Source: an uncultured Rhodospirillales bacterium
GTDB taxonomy: Bacteria > Pseudomonadota > Alphaproteobacteria > Acetobacterales > Acetobacteraceae
DNA length: 5,473 bases
Direction: 5' to 3'
Assembly: GCA_903928045.1 (NCBI GenBank)
Contig: CAIYPH010000134.1
Span: 1 to 5,473 of the forward strand
Below are positions 1-5,473 of the stretch, in pieces (the first letter of the stretch is position 1; each line of letters starts with the position of its first letter). Made by a program: the position numbers and the translations under genes. The notes below the pieces were generated by a model. The model did no database searches, had not been told where the DNA came from, and was given only the letters and a program-made list of their open reading frames with translations.

Positions 1-1
1 C

Positions 2-949
2 GGGTTCGACCGCTCGGTCGCCATCGTCATCCTCGCCGCCACCAACCGCCCCGAAATCCTCGACCCCGCCTTGCTGCGCGCCGGCCGCTTCGATCGCCAG
101 GTCCTGGTCGATCGCCCGGAGAAGAAGGGCCGCGTCCAGATCCTCCAGGTCCACCTCAAGAACATGCCGCTGGCGCCAGACGTCGATCTCGAAGCCATCG
201 CCGGCCTGACCCCCGGCTTCACCGGCGCCGACCTCGCCAATCTCGCCAACGAAGCCGCCGTCCGCGCCACCCGCCGCAAGGCCGACTCCATCGCCATGGA
301 GGACTTCGCCGAATCGGTAGAACGCATCGTCGCCGGCCTCGAGAAGCGCTCCCGCATTCTCATCCCGCGGGAACGCCGCATCGTCGCCTTCCATGAAATG
401 GGCCACGCTCTGGTCGCCATGGCGCTCCCGCTGGCCGACCCCATCCAGAAAGTATCGATCATCCCCCGCGGCATCGCCGCCCTCGGCTACACCATGCAGC
501 ACCCCGCCGAAGACCGCTTCCTCATGGGCCAGGAGGAACTCCGCACCCGCCTCGCCGTGCTGATGGGCGGCCGCGCCGCGGAAACCCTGATCGGCCCCGA
601 CGTCTCCACCGGCGCCGCCGACGACCTCGCCAAAGCCACCGACATCGCCCGCGGCATGGTCATGCGCTTCGGCATGGATGGCGCCCTCGGCCCCGTTGCC
701 TGGGACACCGACCAGGGTCGCTTCCTCGACCAGCCCGGCACCTTCTGGCAACCCCGCCGCTACAGCGAACAAACCGCCCGCGAGATCGACGACGCCGTAC
801 GTACCCTGCTGCGCGAGGCGCTGGCCCGGGCCATGTCCTTGCTGGAGAAGAACCGCGCCGCGCTGGACTCCGGCGCCGCTCGCCTGCTGGCGCAGGAGAC
901 ATTGACGGGGGCGGAACTCCCGGCGGTGGTGGGAGAAGCGCAGAGCTGA
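2..949 (+). CDS. ftsH: FtsH-family ATP-dependent zinc metalloprotease, C-terminal part (5' end outside window)
   Basis: Membrane-anchored AAA+ protease of the FtsH family, which unfolds and degrades misfolded membrane proteins and short-lived regulators at the cytoplasmic face of the inner membrane. The open frame runs in from the left edge, so the TTG at 71 is not the start. Visible in order: the second region of homology (ATNRPEILDPALLRAGRFDRQ-like, 47-100) with both arginine fingers (codons 86-88 and 95-97); the AAA lid with TPGFTGADLANLANEAA; the zinc motif HEMGH (392-406); IIPRGIAALGYTMQ; MGGRAAE; and STGAADDL, whose second Asp (623-625) matches the third zinc ligand. The protease domain is therefore intact. 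The C-terminus is short and lacks the long tail of many housekeeping FtsH proteins. RAGRFDRQ replaces the usual RPGRFDRQ, and HEMGH the usual HEAGH. With the GIAALGYTMQ wording, this suggests a second FtsH paralogue rather than the main copy. Family is near certain; paralogue status is an inference. Confidence 0.95.
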   Translation, partial: GFDRSVAIVILAATNRPEILDPALLRAGRFDRQVLVDRPEKKGRVQILQVHLKNMPLAPDVDLEAIAGLTPGFTGADLANLANEAAVRATRRKADSIAMEDFAESVERIVAGLEKRSRILIPRERRIVAFHEMGHALVAMALPLADPIQKVSIIPRGIAALGYTMQHPAEDRFLMGQEELRTRLAVLMGGRAAETLIGPDVSTGAADDLAKATDIARGMVMRFGMDGALGPVAWDTDQGRFLDQPGTFWQPRRYSEQTAREIDDAVRTLLREALARAMSLLEKNRAALDSGAARLLAQETLTGAELPAVVGEAQS

Positions 950-1150
950 CGGGGTGTGCCGGCAATGGATTTCGCGCCTTCGCACCCACAGGTGGATCAT
1001 GCCGCGGACAGCCGCTGACCGAGTAGCCGAACAACGCGTCAGTAAGCCAGCCCTGCGACCGCATAAACCATGGTCCCGCCGCGCCGGGATGCGCTAGCAT
1101 GCCGGCTGACGGCCGCCGCCTGGCCAGAATGGATGCCGTCCAGGCCAATC

Positions 1151-1156
1151 GAGGGG
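1151..1156 (+). promoter_or_regulatory. Ribosome binding site setting the start of the Hint repeat protein
   Basis: GAGGGG lies six bases before the ATG at 1163. The same frame is open up to an ATG at 1070, but that start has no purine-rich stretch at the right distance. The 31 residues it would add (beginning MVPPRRDALACRL) are unlike the rest of the protein and do not form a signal peptide. Starting at 1163 gives MSLIVSGTTSTAGITLASAN, which leads straight into the Gly/Thr/Asn-rich repeat style. Confidence 0.8.
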
Positions 1157-1162
1157 AATCCC

Positions 1163-4100
1163 ATGAGTCTGATTGTCTCAGGAACGACGTCCACGGCTGG
1201 CATCACGCTGGCCAGCGCCAACAACCCCGTGTTCGTCACCCCTGGCGCCTACGTGTTCGGCACCACCGCCTCGGGCTTTTATGGCGGCACGTCCGCGGCC
1301 TGGACTGTCTCGAATTCAGGTCAGGTCATTGCAGCGTCCTTCGGCATTTCCCTCAAGAGCGGCGGCATCATCAACAACAAGGCGTCCGGCACGCTCTTCG
1401 GCGGAACCGACGGCATCTATGCCGCGGGGTCCCTCTCGGCCGCACTGACCGTATCGAACGCCGGCTATATCGGCGGCGCCAACACGATCAACGGCTACGG
1501 GATCAAGGAAGTCAGAGGCGCAGTCGCCGTCACCAACCTGGCCACCGGCACAATCGTCGGCGGCTATGGCGGGGTGTATGTGCCCTCGGGCGGCGGCGTC
1601 GGCGCCATCACCAACGCAGGTGTCGTGAGGGGCTTGAGGTTCGGCGCCGTCGTCTTCAACGGCGGCGGCGGCATTACCAACGCGAGCACCGGCACGATCA
1701 CCGGCCAGGAAGGCATCGCGATCAACACAACCGCCGGAACCCTGCTCAACGGCGGTACCATCCAGGGCAAAACGTTCCAGGGACTCATCTTCGGCAACGG
1801 CGGCACCGTCACCAACACGGCAGGTGGCGCAATCGGCGGCGCGCAGAACGGTGTTCAGATCTCAACCACCGCCGGAACTGTCACCAACTCCGGCGCCATC
1901 ACGGGAGGCACCGGAACCGGCGTGGTGCTCAGCGCCGGCGGCCAGCTCAACAACCAGGGCTCCGGCACGATCATCGGCAACAGCAACGGGATCTACGTCT
2001 CGTCCGGCGGGCTGACCCTAATGAACGCCGGCTATATCGCCGGCACCTCCCCCCTCTCCGGCTCCGGCATTAAGGTCCGGACTGGCGCCGCCGTCCTCAG
2101 CAACCTCAGCGGCGGCACCATTGTCGGTGGAATCTCGGGCATTTACCTGGTGCCGGGCGGCGGTGCCGGCACGGTTACCAACCGGGGGAGCATTTCGGGG
2201 CTCAGCAGTTCCGGCATCCTGCTCGGCGCCGGCGGCGGCGTCGTCAACCTCGGCGGCGGCACGATCACCGGGGGAAGCTACGGCGTTGCGATCACTGGCG
2301 GCGCCGGAACGGTGACCAACGCGGGCTCGATCGGCGGGACCCTGAAAGCGGTGTCCCTGGCCGCCGGCAACGCCAACCGGGTCATCGTCGACCCCGGTGC
2401 CAGCTTTTCCGGCGTCGTCAACGGCGGCAACACCATCGGCGCGGCCGCCATCAGCACCCTCGAGCTCGCGGCGGGCGGCACGCTGCAAGCCCAGATCGCC
2501 GGCCTCGGGTCGCAGTTCATCAATTTCGCCCAGGTCACGGTCGACGCGGCCGCTGCCTGGACCCTCGCCGGAACCAACACGCTCGCCGCCGGCACCACGC
2601 TGACCAACGCGGGCCAGCTGTCGATCGCCAACGGCAGCCTGAGCGACGCCGGGTCCGTCATCAACAACGGCCAAATCATCGACCTCAGCGCCTTGAAGGT
2701 CGGCACCCTCAGCGGCACCGGCCAGGTGTTGATCGGCACCAACAGCGTCTTCACCACCAGCGGCCCCGTCGCCGCCTCGGAAACCATCGTCTTCACCGGC
2801 GGCGGCGGCCTGCTGACCCTCGTTCCCACGGGCTTCTCCGGCATCATCCAGGGCTTCGAGAGCGGCTGCGCGATCGATCTGTCCGGCATCTCCAACGCGA
2901 CCTCGACCAGCATCGTCAACGGCAACACCCTGTCGGTGACCCTGGCCTCGGGCGGGCCGATCAACCTCACCCTCGCGCCCGATCAGGTCTACAACAACCT
3001 GATTTTCGCCATCCAGGCGCCCGGCGCCTCGTTCGGCACCGATGACGTGATCGTCGTGACCGGCCCCACCGGGCCGACCTTCGTCGCCGGTGGCATGGCC
3101 GAGTCCTTGTCCGGCGCCCAGGCCACCTCCCTCGCCGCGATCGGCACCGGGCTCGGCGGCATCACCGTCGCCGGCGCGAATTCCATCCTGACCACCGCCA
3201 TCTCCAGCTTCGCCGTCGGCGACACCACGATGGGCAGCCTGGTGATCCAGTCCGCCGGCGCGGTTCAAAGCGCCGTCAGCGCCACCATCGCCAGCGGCTC
3301 GGGTGCCAGCGGCAGCCACGTCAACGTCTCCGGCATCGGCTCGAACTGGCAGGTCGCCGGCACGCTCCTGGTCGGCGACGCCGGCTCCGGCCTGCTCGAT
3401 ATCGGAACCGGCGGCGCCGTCTCGGCGGACGCGCTGCAACTCGGCGGGCAAGGCGCGGGCGGCGCGGGCGTGGTAACCCTGGCCGGCACGGGCGCCTCGC
3501 TCGACGTCATCGGGTCGGTCGCCGTGGGCGTGTCGGGGGCGGGCGAGTTTTCGGTGCTCAACGGCGCCAACGTCACCATCGGCGGCGATCTCAACGTCGC
3601 GCAATTGCCGGGCGCGTCGGGCAACGTCGATATCGAGAACACCACCGGCACCGTCACGATCACCGGCGGCATCACCCTCGGCGCCGGCGGCGGTGTCGCG
3701 GTGCTGACCATCGGCACCCTCACCAGCGTTGCCCTCACCGGCGGCGTGGTGATCGGCGCGCATGCCAACCTGATCAAGCACACGCCCTTCGATCCCCCGC
3801 CCTTCGTCTCCAACGCCGGCGGTGATAACGAGGGCAGCGGCGCCGATCCCTATCTCGCCTATATCGAAAACACCGGGCTGATCACCCAGGACCAGGGCAC
3901 GCTGATCGTGCAGACGCCGACCATCTACGGCGCCGGCGGGGTCTTCCAGATCAACACCAATCACTCGGAGCTGGTGCTGAACACCGGCGGCGTGAGCGGC
4001 CAGACGTTCGACTTCACCGACAACACCGGCACGCTGGTGATCGGCGTCAATCAACTGCCGACCATCGAAACGCCCGCGACCGGCACGTCCGGCTTCACCA

Positions 4101-5326
4101 CGGTGGCCAATCCGAGCCAGGGGCTGGCCCTGATCGGGAGTTTTGGCGGCACCATCGGCGGTTTCCAGCCCGGCGACGTCATCGTGGTCGATGCGCCGGT
4201 GGTGGCGGAGGTCGCCTACACCGCGGGCAACAGCTTCGTGTCCGTCGTCGAGGCGGCCAACCCGCTCCACGTTCTCGGCACACTGGCATTCTCCACCCCG
4301 GCGAACGCCGCCGCGGCGGCGGGCGGTTCCGCGATCGTCACCGAAGTGGCGTGTTTCGCCGCCGGTACGCGCATTCTGACCGATCGCGGCGCAATTCCGG
4401 TCGAGCACCTGCGCGAGGGCGACCAGGTGGCCTCGGCATTCGGCGGCACCGTCCCCGTCGTGTGGCTCGGCCATCGCCGCGTCGATTGCCGCCGGCACCC
4501 CAGGCCACGCGACGTATGGCCCGTGCGCGTGCAAGCCGGCGCGTTTGGCCCGGACCTGCCATCACGAGACCTGCTGCTCTCGCCGGACCACGCCGTCTAC
4601 GTCGACGACGTGCTGATCCCCGTCCGCTACCTCCTCAATGACGCCACCATTGCCCAGACGCCCGTTGACGAGGTCACCTACTGGCACGTCGAGCTGGCGC
4701 AGCATGACGTGATCCTCGCCGAGGGCCTGCCGGCGGAATCCTATCTCGATACCGGCAATCGCGGCGCCTTCGCCAATGCCGGCGGCGCGGTGACGATGGC
4801 GCCGGATTTCGCCCTGCGGGTCTGGCAGGCCGAGGCCTGCGCGCCGCTGGTGACCGAGGGTCCGGCACTCGCGGCCGCACGGCGCCGCCTGCTCGCGCGC
4901 GCCGAGGCGCTCGGCCATGTCAGCACCGGCGACGCCGCGCTGCATGTGCTGGCGGCCGGCCGGCCCGTCCACCCGCTCACGGGCGGCACCCACCCACGCT
5001 TCCGCCTGCCGCCGGGCGCCGCCACGCTGCATTTCGTCAGCCGCAGCGGCATTCCCGCGCTGATGACGCCCGATACGGACGATCACCGCCGTCTTGGCAT
5101 CGCGATTGCGCGCATCACCCTGAATGGCACGCCGATCCATCTCGCCGACCCGCGCCTGCAAGCCGGCTGGCATGGCATGGAAACCGACGCTGATGGCGGC
5201 ACGCTGCGCTGGACGGATGGCGACGCGGTGCTCACCATCGCCGATGGCGGGGAGCTGGAGGTCGAAGTGGCCATGACCGCGCGCTACTGGCGCGCACCCG
5301 CGCCACGGATTGCCCGCGTCGCCTAG
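1163..5326 (+). CDS. Large beta-helix repeat protein with C-terminal Hint (hedgehog/intein) domain
   Basis: A 1387-residue protein, probably surface-exposed or secreted; its function is unknown. Residues about 20-415 are short Gly/Asn/Thr repeats of the type VTNxGxIxGxxxGVxL, as in autotransporter-like beta-helices, arranged in a super-repeat. Residues 416-555 are a strand-rich stretch (DPGASFSGVVNGG, STLELAAGG, FAQVTVDAAAAWTLAG) often found after such repeats. Residues 556-632 are a first cap module, 714-851 are T5SS/PEP-CTERM-like repeats, and 992-1063 are a second cap ending at the Hint domain. The Hint domain begins CFAAGTRIL at Cys1064, has SPDHAV with His1143, and ends near NRGAFAN at 1205; a 182-residue tail follows. 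I see no N-terminal signal peptide, no C-terminal outer-membrane barrel, no PEP-CTERM or LPXTG anchor and no RTX nonapeptides. The Hint domain is well supported by its motifs and suggests self-cleavage before Cys1064. Adhesin, S-layer-like or toxin-delivery roles are all possible and undecided. Confidence 0.93.
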   Translation: MSLIVSGTTSTAGITLASANNPVFVTPGAYVFGTTASGFYGGTSAAWTVSNSGQVIAASFGISLKSGGIINNKASGTLFGGTDGIYAAGSLSAALTVSNAGYIGGANTINGYGIKEVRGAVAVTNLATGTIVGGYGGVYVPSGGGVGAITNAGVVRGLRFGAVVFNGGGGITNASTGTITGQEGIAINTTAGTLLNGGTIQGKTFQGLIFGNGGTVTNTAGGAIGGAQNGVQISTTAGTVTNSGAITGGTGTGVVLSAGGQLNNQGSGTIIGNSNGIYVSSGGLTLMNAGYIAGTSPLSGSGIKVRTGAAVLSNLSGGTIVGGISGIYLVPGGGAGTVTNRGSISGLSSSGILLGAGGGVVNLGGGTITGGSYGVAITGGAGTVTNAGSIGGTLKAVSLAAGNANRVIVDPGASFSGVVNGGNTIGAAAISTLELAAGGTLQAQIAGLGSQFINFAQVTVDAAAAWTLAGTNTLAAGTTLTNAGQLSIANGSLSDAGSVINNGQIIDLSALKVGTLSGTGQVLIGTNSVFTTSGPVAASETIVFTGGGGLLTLVPTGFSGIIQGFESGCAIDLSGISNATSTSIVNGNTLSVTLASGGPINLTLAPDQVYNNLIFAIQAPGASFGTDDVIVVTGPTGPTFVAGGMAESLSGAQATSLAAIGTGLGGITVAGANSILTTAISSFAVGDTTMGSLVIQSAGAVQSAVSATIASGSGASGSHVNVSGIGSNWQVAGTLLVGDAGSGLLDIGTGGAVSADALQLGGQGAGGAGVVTLAGTGASLDVIGSVAVGVSGAGEFSVLNGANVTIGGDLNVAQLPGASGNVDIENTTGTVTITGGITLGAGGGVAVLTIGTLTSVALTGGVVIGAHANLIKHTPFDPPPFVSNAGGDNEGSGADPYLAYIENTGLITQDQGTLIVQTPTIYGAGGVFQINTNHSELVLNTGGVSGQTFDFTDNTGTLVIGVNQLPTIETPATGTSGFTTVANPSQGLALIGSFGGTIGGFQPGDVIVVDAPVVAEVAYTAGNSFVSVVEAANPLHVLGTLAFSTPANAAAAAGGSAIVTEVACFAAGTRILTDRGAIPVEHLREGDQVASAFGGTVPVVWLGHRRVDCRRHPRPRDVWPVRVQAGAFGPDLPSRDLLLSPDHAVYVDDVLIPVRYLLNDATIAQTPVDEVTYWHVELAQHDVILAEGLPAESYLDTGNRGAFANAGGAVTMAPDFALRVWQAEACAPLVTEGPALAAARRRLLARAEALGHVSTGDAALHVLAAGRPVHPLTGGTHPRFRLPPGAATLHFVSRSGIPALMTPDTDDHRRLGIAIARITLNGTPIHLADPRLQAGWHGMETDADGGTLRWTDGDAVLTIADGGELEVEVAMTARYWRAPAPRIARVA
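1343..1804 (+). repeat. Super-repeat copy A of the N-terminal beta-helix (residues 61-214)
   Basis: This stretch aligns along its whole length with residues 253-403. Matching landmarks are GISLKSGGIINN with GVVLSAGGQLNN, SNAGYIGG with MNAGYIAG, NLATGTIVGGYGGVYVPSGG with NLSGGTIVGGISGIYLVPGG, and GTITGQEGIAI with GTITGGSYGVAI. The order of the variant coils is kept, so this is duplication of a multi-coil block and not only a simple short repeat. At the DNA level, a 17-base identity (1456-1472 and 2023-2039) sits inside the aligned block. Confidence 0.8.
1919..2371 (+). repeat. Super-repeat copy B of the N-terminal beta-helix (residues 253-403)
   Basis: Second copy of the block at 1343-1804, offset by 576 bases (192 residues). 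A three-residue gap is needed where copy A has extra residues before LTVSNAGY. The unit probably extends to the left: the residues before copy A (TVSNSGQVIAASFGISL) match those before copy B (TVTNSGAITGGTGTGVVL), which gives a full unit of about 192 residues. The block ends where the coil pattern gives way to the DPGASFSGVVNGG segment. Confidence 0.8.
2828..3058 (+). other. First 'cap' module inside the repeat protein (residues 556-632)
   Basis: Begins TGFSGIIQGFESGCAIDLSG and ends TDDVIVV. It aligns with residues 992-1063, which begin GSFGGTIGGFQPGDVIVVDA and end VTEVA just before the Hint cysteine. Shared pattern: F-x-G-x-I-x-GF-x-x-G-x-x-I, then alternating strands with a Gly-Asn turn (NGNTLSV and AGNSFVSV). 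In Hint proteins that I know of, this segment normally comes directly before the Hint domain; here the first copy has none. Confidence 0.6.
3302..3715 (+). repeat. Three T5SS/PEP-CTERM-type beta repeats (residues about 714-851)
   Basis: Three units of about 45-50 residues, each with a strand, a Gly turn and a VG-x-x-G-x-G-x-L-x-I core: VNVSGIGSNWQVAGTLLVGD followed by AGSGLLDIGTGGAVS; VTLAGTGASLDVIGSVAVGV followed by SGAGEFSVLNGANVT; and VDIENTTGTVTITGGITLGA, which then ends in a degenerate unit. The first unit matches the pattern of the T5SS/PEP-CTERM-associated repeat family well (GxxSTWxxxGxLxVGxxGxGxLxIxxGG). The third is weaker. Confidence 0.7.
4136..4351 (+). other. Second 'cap' module, directly before the Hint domain (residues 992-1063)
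   Basis: GSFGGTIGGFQPGDVIVVDA is the GF-x-x-GD-x-I segment that commonly precedes Hint domains in alphaproteobacterial repeat proteins (recalled from memory of the family). It ends with an Ala-rich stretch (ANAAAAAGG) and IVTEVA, immediately before Cys1064. The flexible Ala/Gly stretch would leave the predicted cleavage site accessible. Confidence 0.6.
4352..4777 (+). other. Hint (hedgehog/intein) domain, residues 1064-1205
   Basis: Starts with the nucleophile Cys1064 in CFAAGTRILTDRG, followed by VEHLREGDQV (the usual VExLxxGDxV). Block-B-like motif LLLSPDHAVYVDDVLIPVRY holds His1143; then TYWHVEL with His1175, AEGLPAESYLDTGNRG and FAN ending at Asn1205. In Hint domains the Cys attacks the preceding peptide bond by an N-S acyl shift, with the block-B His assisting. 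Asn1205 is followed by Ala, not Cys, Ser or Thr, so intein-style splicing is not expected; N-terminal cleavage or ligation, as in hedgehog, is the likely chemistry. This activity is inferred. Confidence 0.9.
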
Positions 5327-5428
5327 CGCCACAGCCGATCGAACGGCGGCGCCGGATTGGCACGCCAGCCGGCTTTCCATTCTGTCCTCAGATCACGCGA
5401 GAACCCGAAAAACAGGCGCGAAGTGAAG

Positions 5429-5468
5429 GAAGCGCTTCTTTTTTGAAAAAAAGAAGCAAAAAACTTTT
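5429..5468. repeat. A/T-rich inverted repeat downstream of the Hint protein gene
   Basis: GCTTCTTTTTT at 5434-5444 is answered by AAAAAAGAAGC at 5447-5457, an 11-base inverted repeat with only GA between the arms. The left arm also overlaps a perfect 10-base palindrome, GAAGCGCTTC (5429-5438), so GAAGC/GCTTC occurs three times. AAAAAA, then CTTTTAT, follows. It lies 103 bases after the stop codon. It could help end transcription, but it is not a standard intrinsic terminator: the stem is A/T-heavy and no clean T-run directly follows it on either strand. A dispersed repeat element is an alternative. Confidence 0.5.
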
Positions 5469-5473
5469 ATCCC

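Noticed and set aside
1118..1145. Six-base inverted repeat GCCTGG/CCAGGC just before the ribosome binding site
   Set aside because: A six-base stem with a 16-base loop is likely by chance in sequence this GC-rich, and nothing else indicates a regulatory RNA.
1070..1162. Possible upstream start adding 31 residues to the Hint protein
   Set aside because: There is no ribosome binding site before 1070, the added residues do not form a signal peptide, and GAGGGG is correctly spaced before the ATG at 1163.
950..1162. Possible promoter or terminator between the two genes
   Set aside because: TAGCAT (1095-1100) and CATAAA (1062-1067) resemble -10 elements, but neither has a -35-like hexamer at the right distance. 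No GC-rich hairpin with a T-run follows the ftsH stop codon.
1661..1672. Run of four GGC triplets as a phase-variation tract
   Set aside because: It is short and in frame, so gain or loss of triplets would only change the number of glycines and not switch the gene off.
1099..2073. 324-codon + strand open frame offset by one base from the Hint protein frame
   Set aside because: It is a His/Arg-rich product, as expected from reading GGC/ACC-rich repeat codons out of frame; it has no ribosome binding site and no domain.
2018..4534. 838-codon open frame on the minus strand, antisense to the Hint protein gene
   Set aside because: Its product is a monotonous Gly/Asp/Ala/Arg-rich sequence with no recognisable domain. 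Long antisense frames are expected opposite GC-rich genes because A/T-containing stop codons are rare. The + strand frame has clear domain motifs and a ribosome binding site.
4562..5380. 272-codon minus-strand frame opposite the Hint domain and tail
   Set aside because: It overlaps the well-supported Hint domain and tail on the other strand, and its product has no recognisable motif.

Overview
This GC-rich window (roughly two-thirds G+C by eye, with strong G/C preference at third codon positions) holds the 3' part of one gene and one complete very large gene, both on the + strand. The large gene ends in a Hint domain followed by a tail of a kind I associate, from memory, with Acetobacteraceae and related Rhodospirillales. 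That family assignment is an inference from protein style, not a database result.

Layout: (i) 2-949, the last 315 residues of an FtsH-family AAA+ zinc metalloprotease; the membrane segments, Walker A and Walker B lie upstream of the window. (ii) 950-1162, a 213-base gap with no recognisable gene or RNA and no convincing promoter or terminator. (iii) 1163-5326, a 1387-residue Gly/Ala/Thr/Asn-rich repeat protein. It has an N-terminal beta-helix built from a ~192-residue super-repeat, a first 'cap' module, a second helix with T5SS/PEP-CTERM-type repeats, a second cap module, a Hint domain (Cys1064 to about Asn1205) and a 182-residue tail. (iv) 5327-5473, non-coding, ending in an A/T-rich inverted repeat that stands out from the GC-rich surroundings.

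The two genes point the same way, but the gap and the unrelated functions give no reason to pair them: FtsH does membrane protein quality control, while the second gene looks like a surface or secreted protein with a self-processing domain. The most interesting item is the second gene. It looks like two ancestral 'helix plus cap' proteins joined end to end, with the Hint domain kept only at the end, and it carries no export signal that I can recognise.
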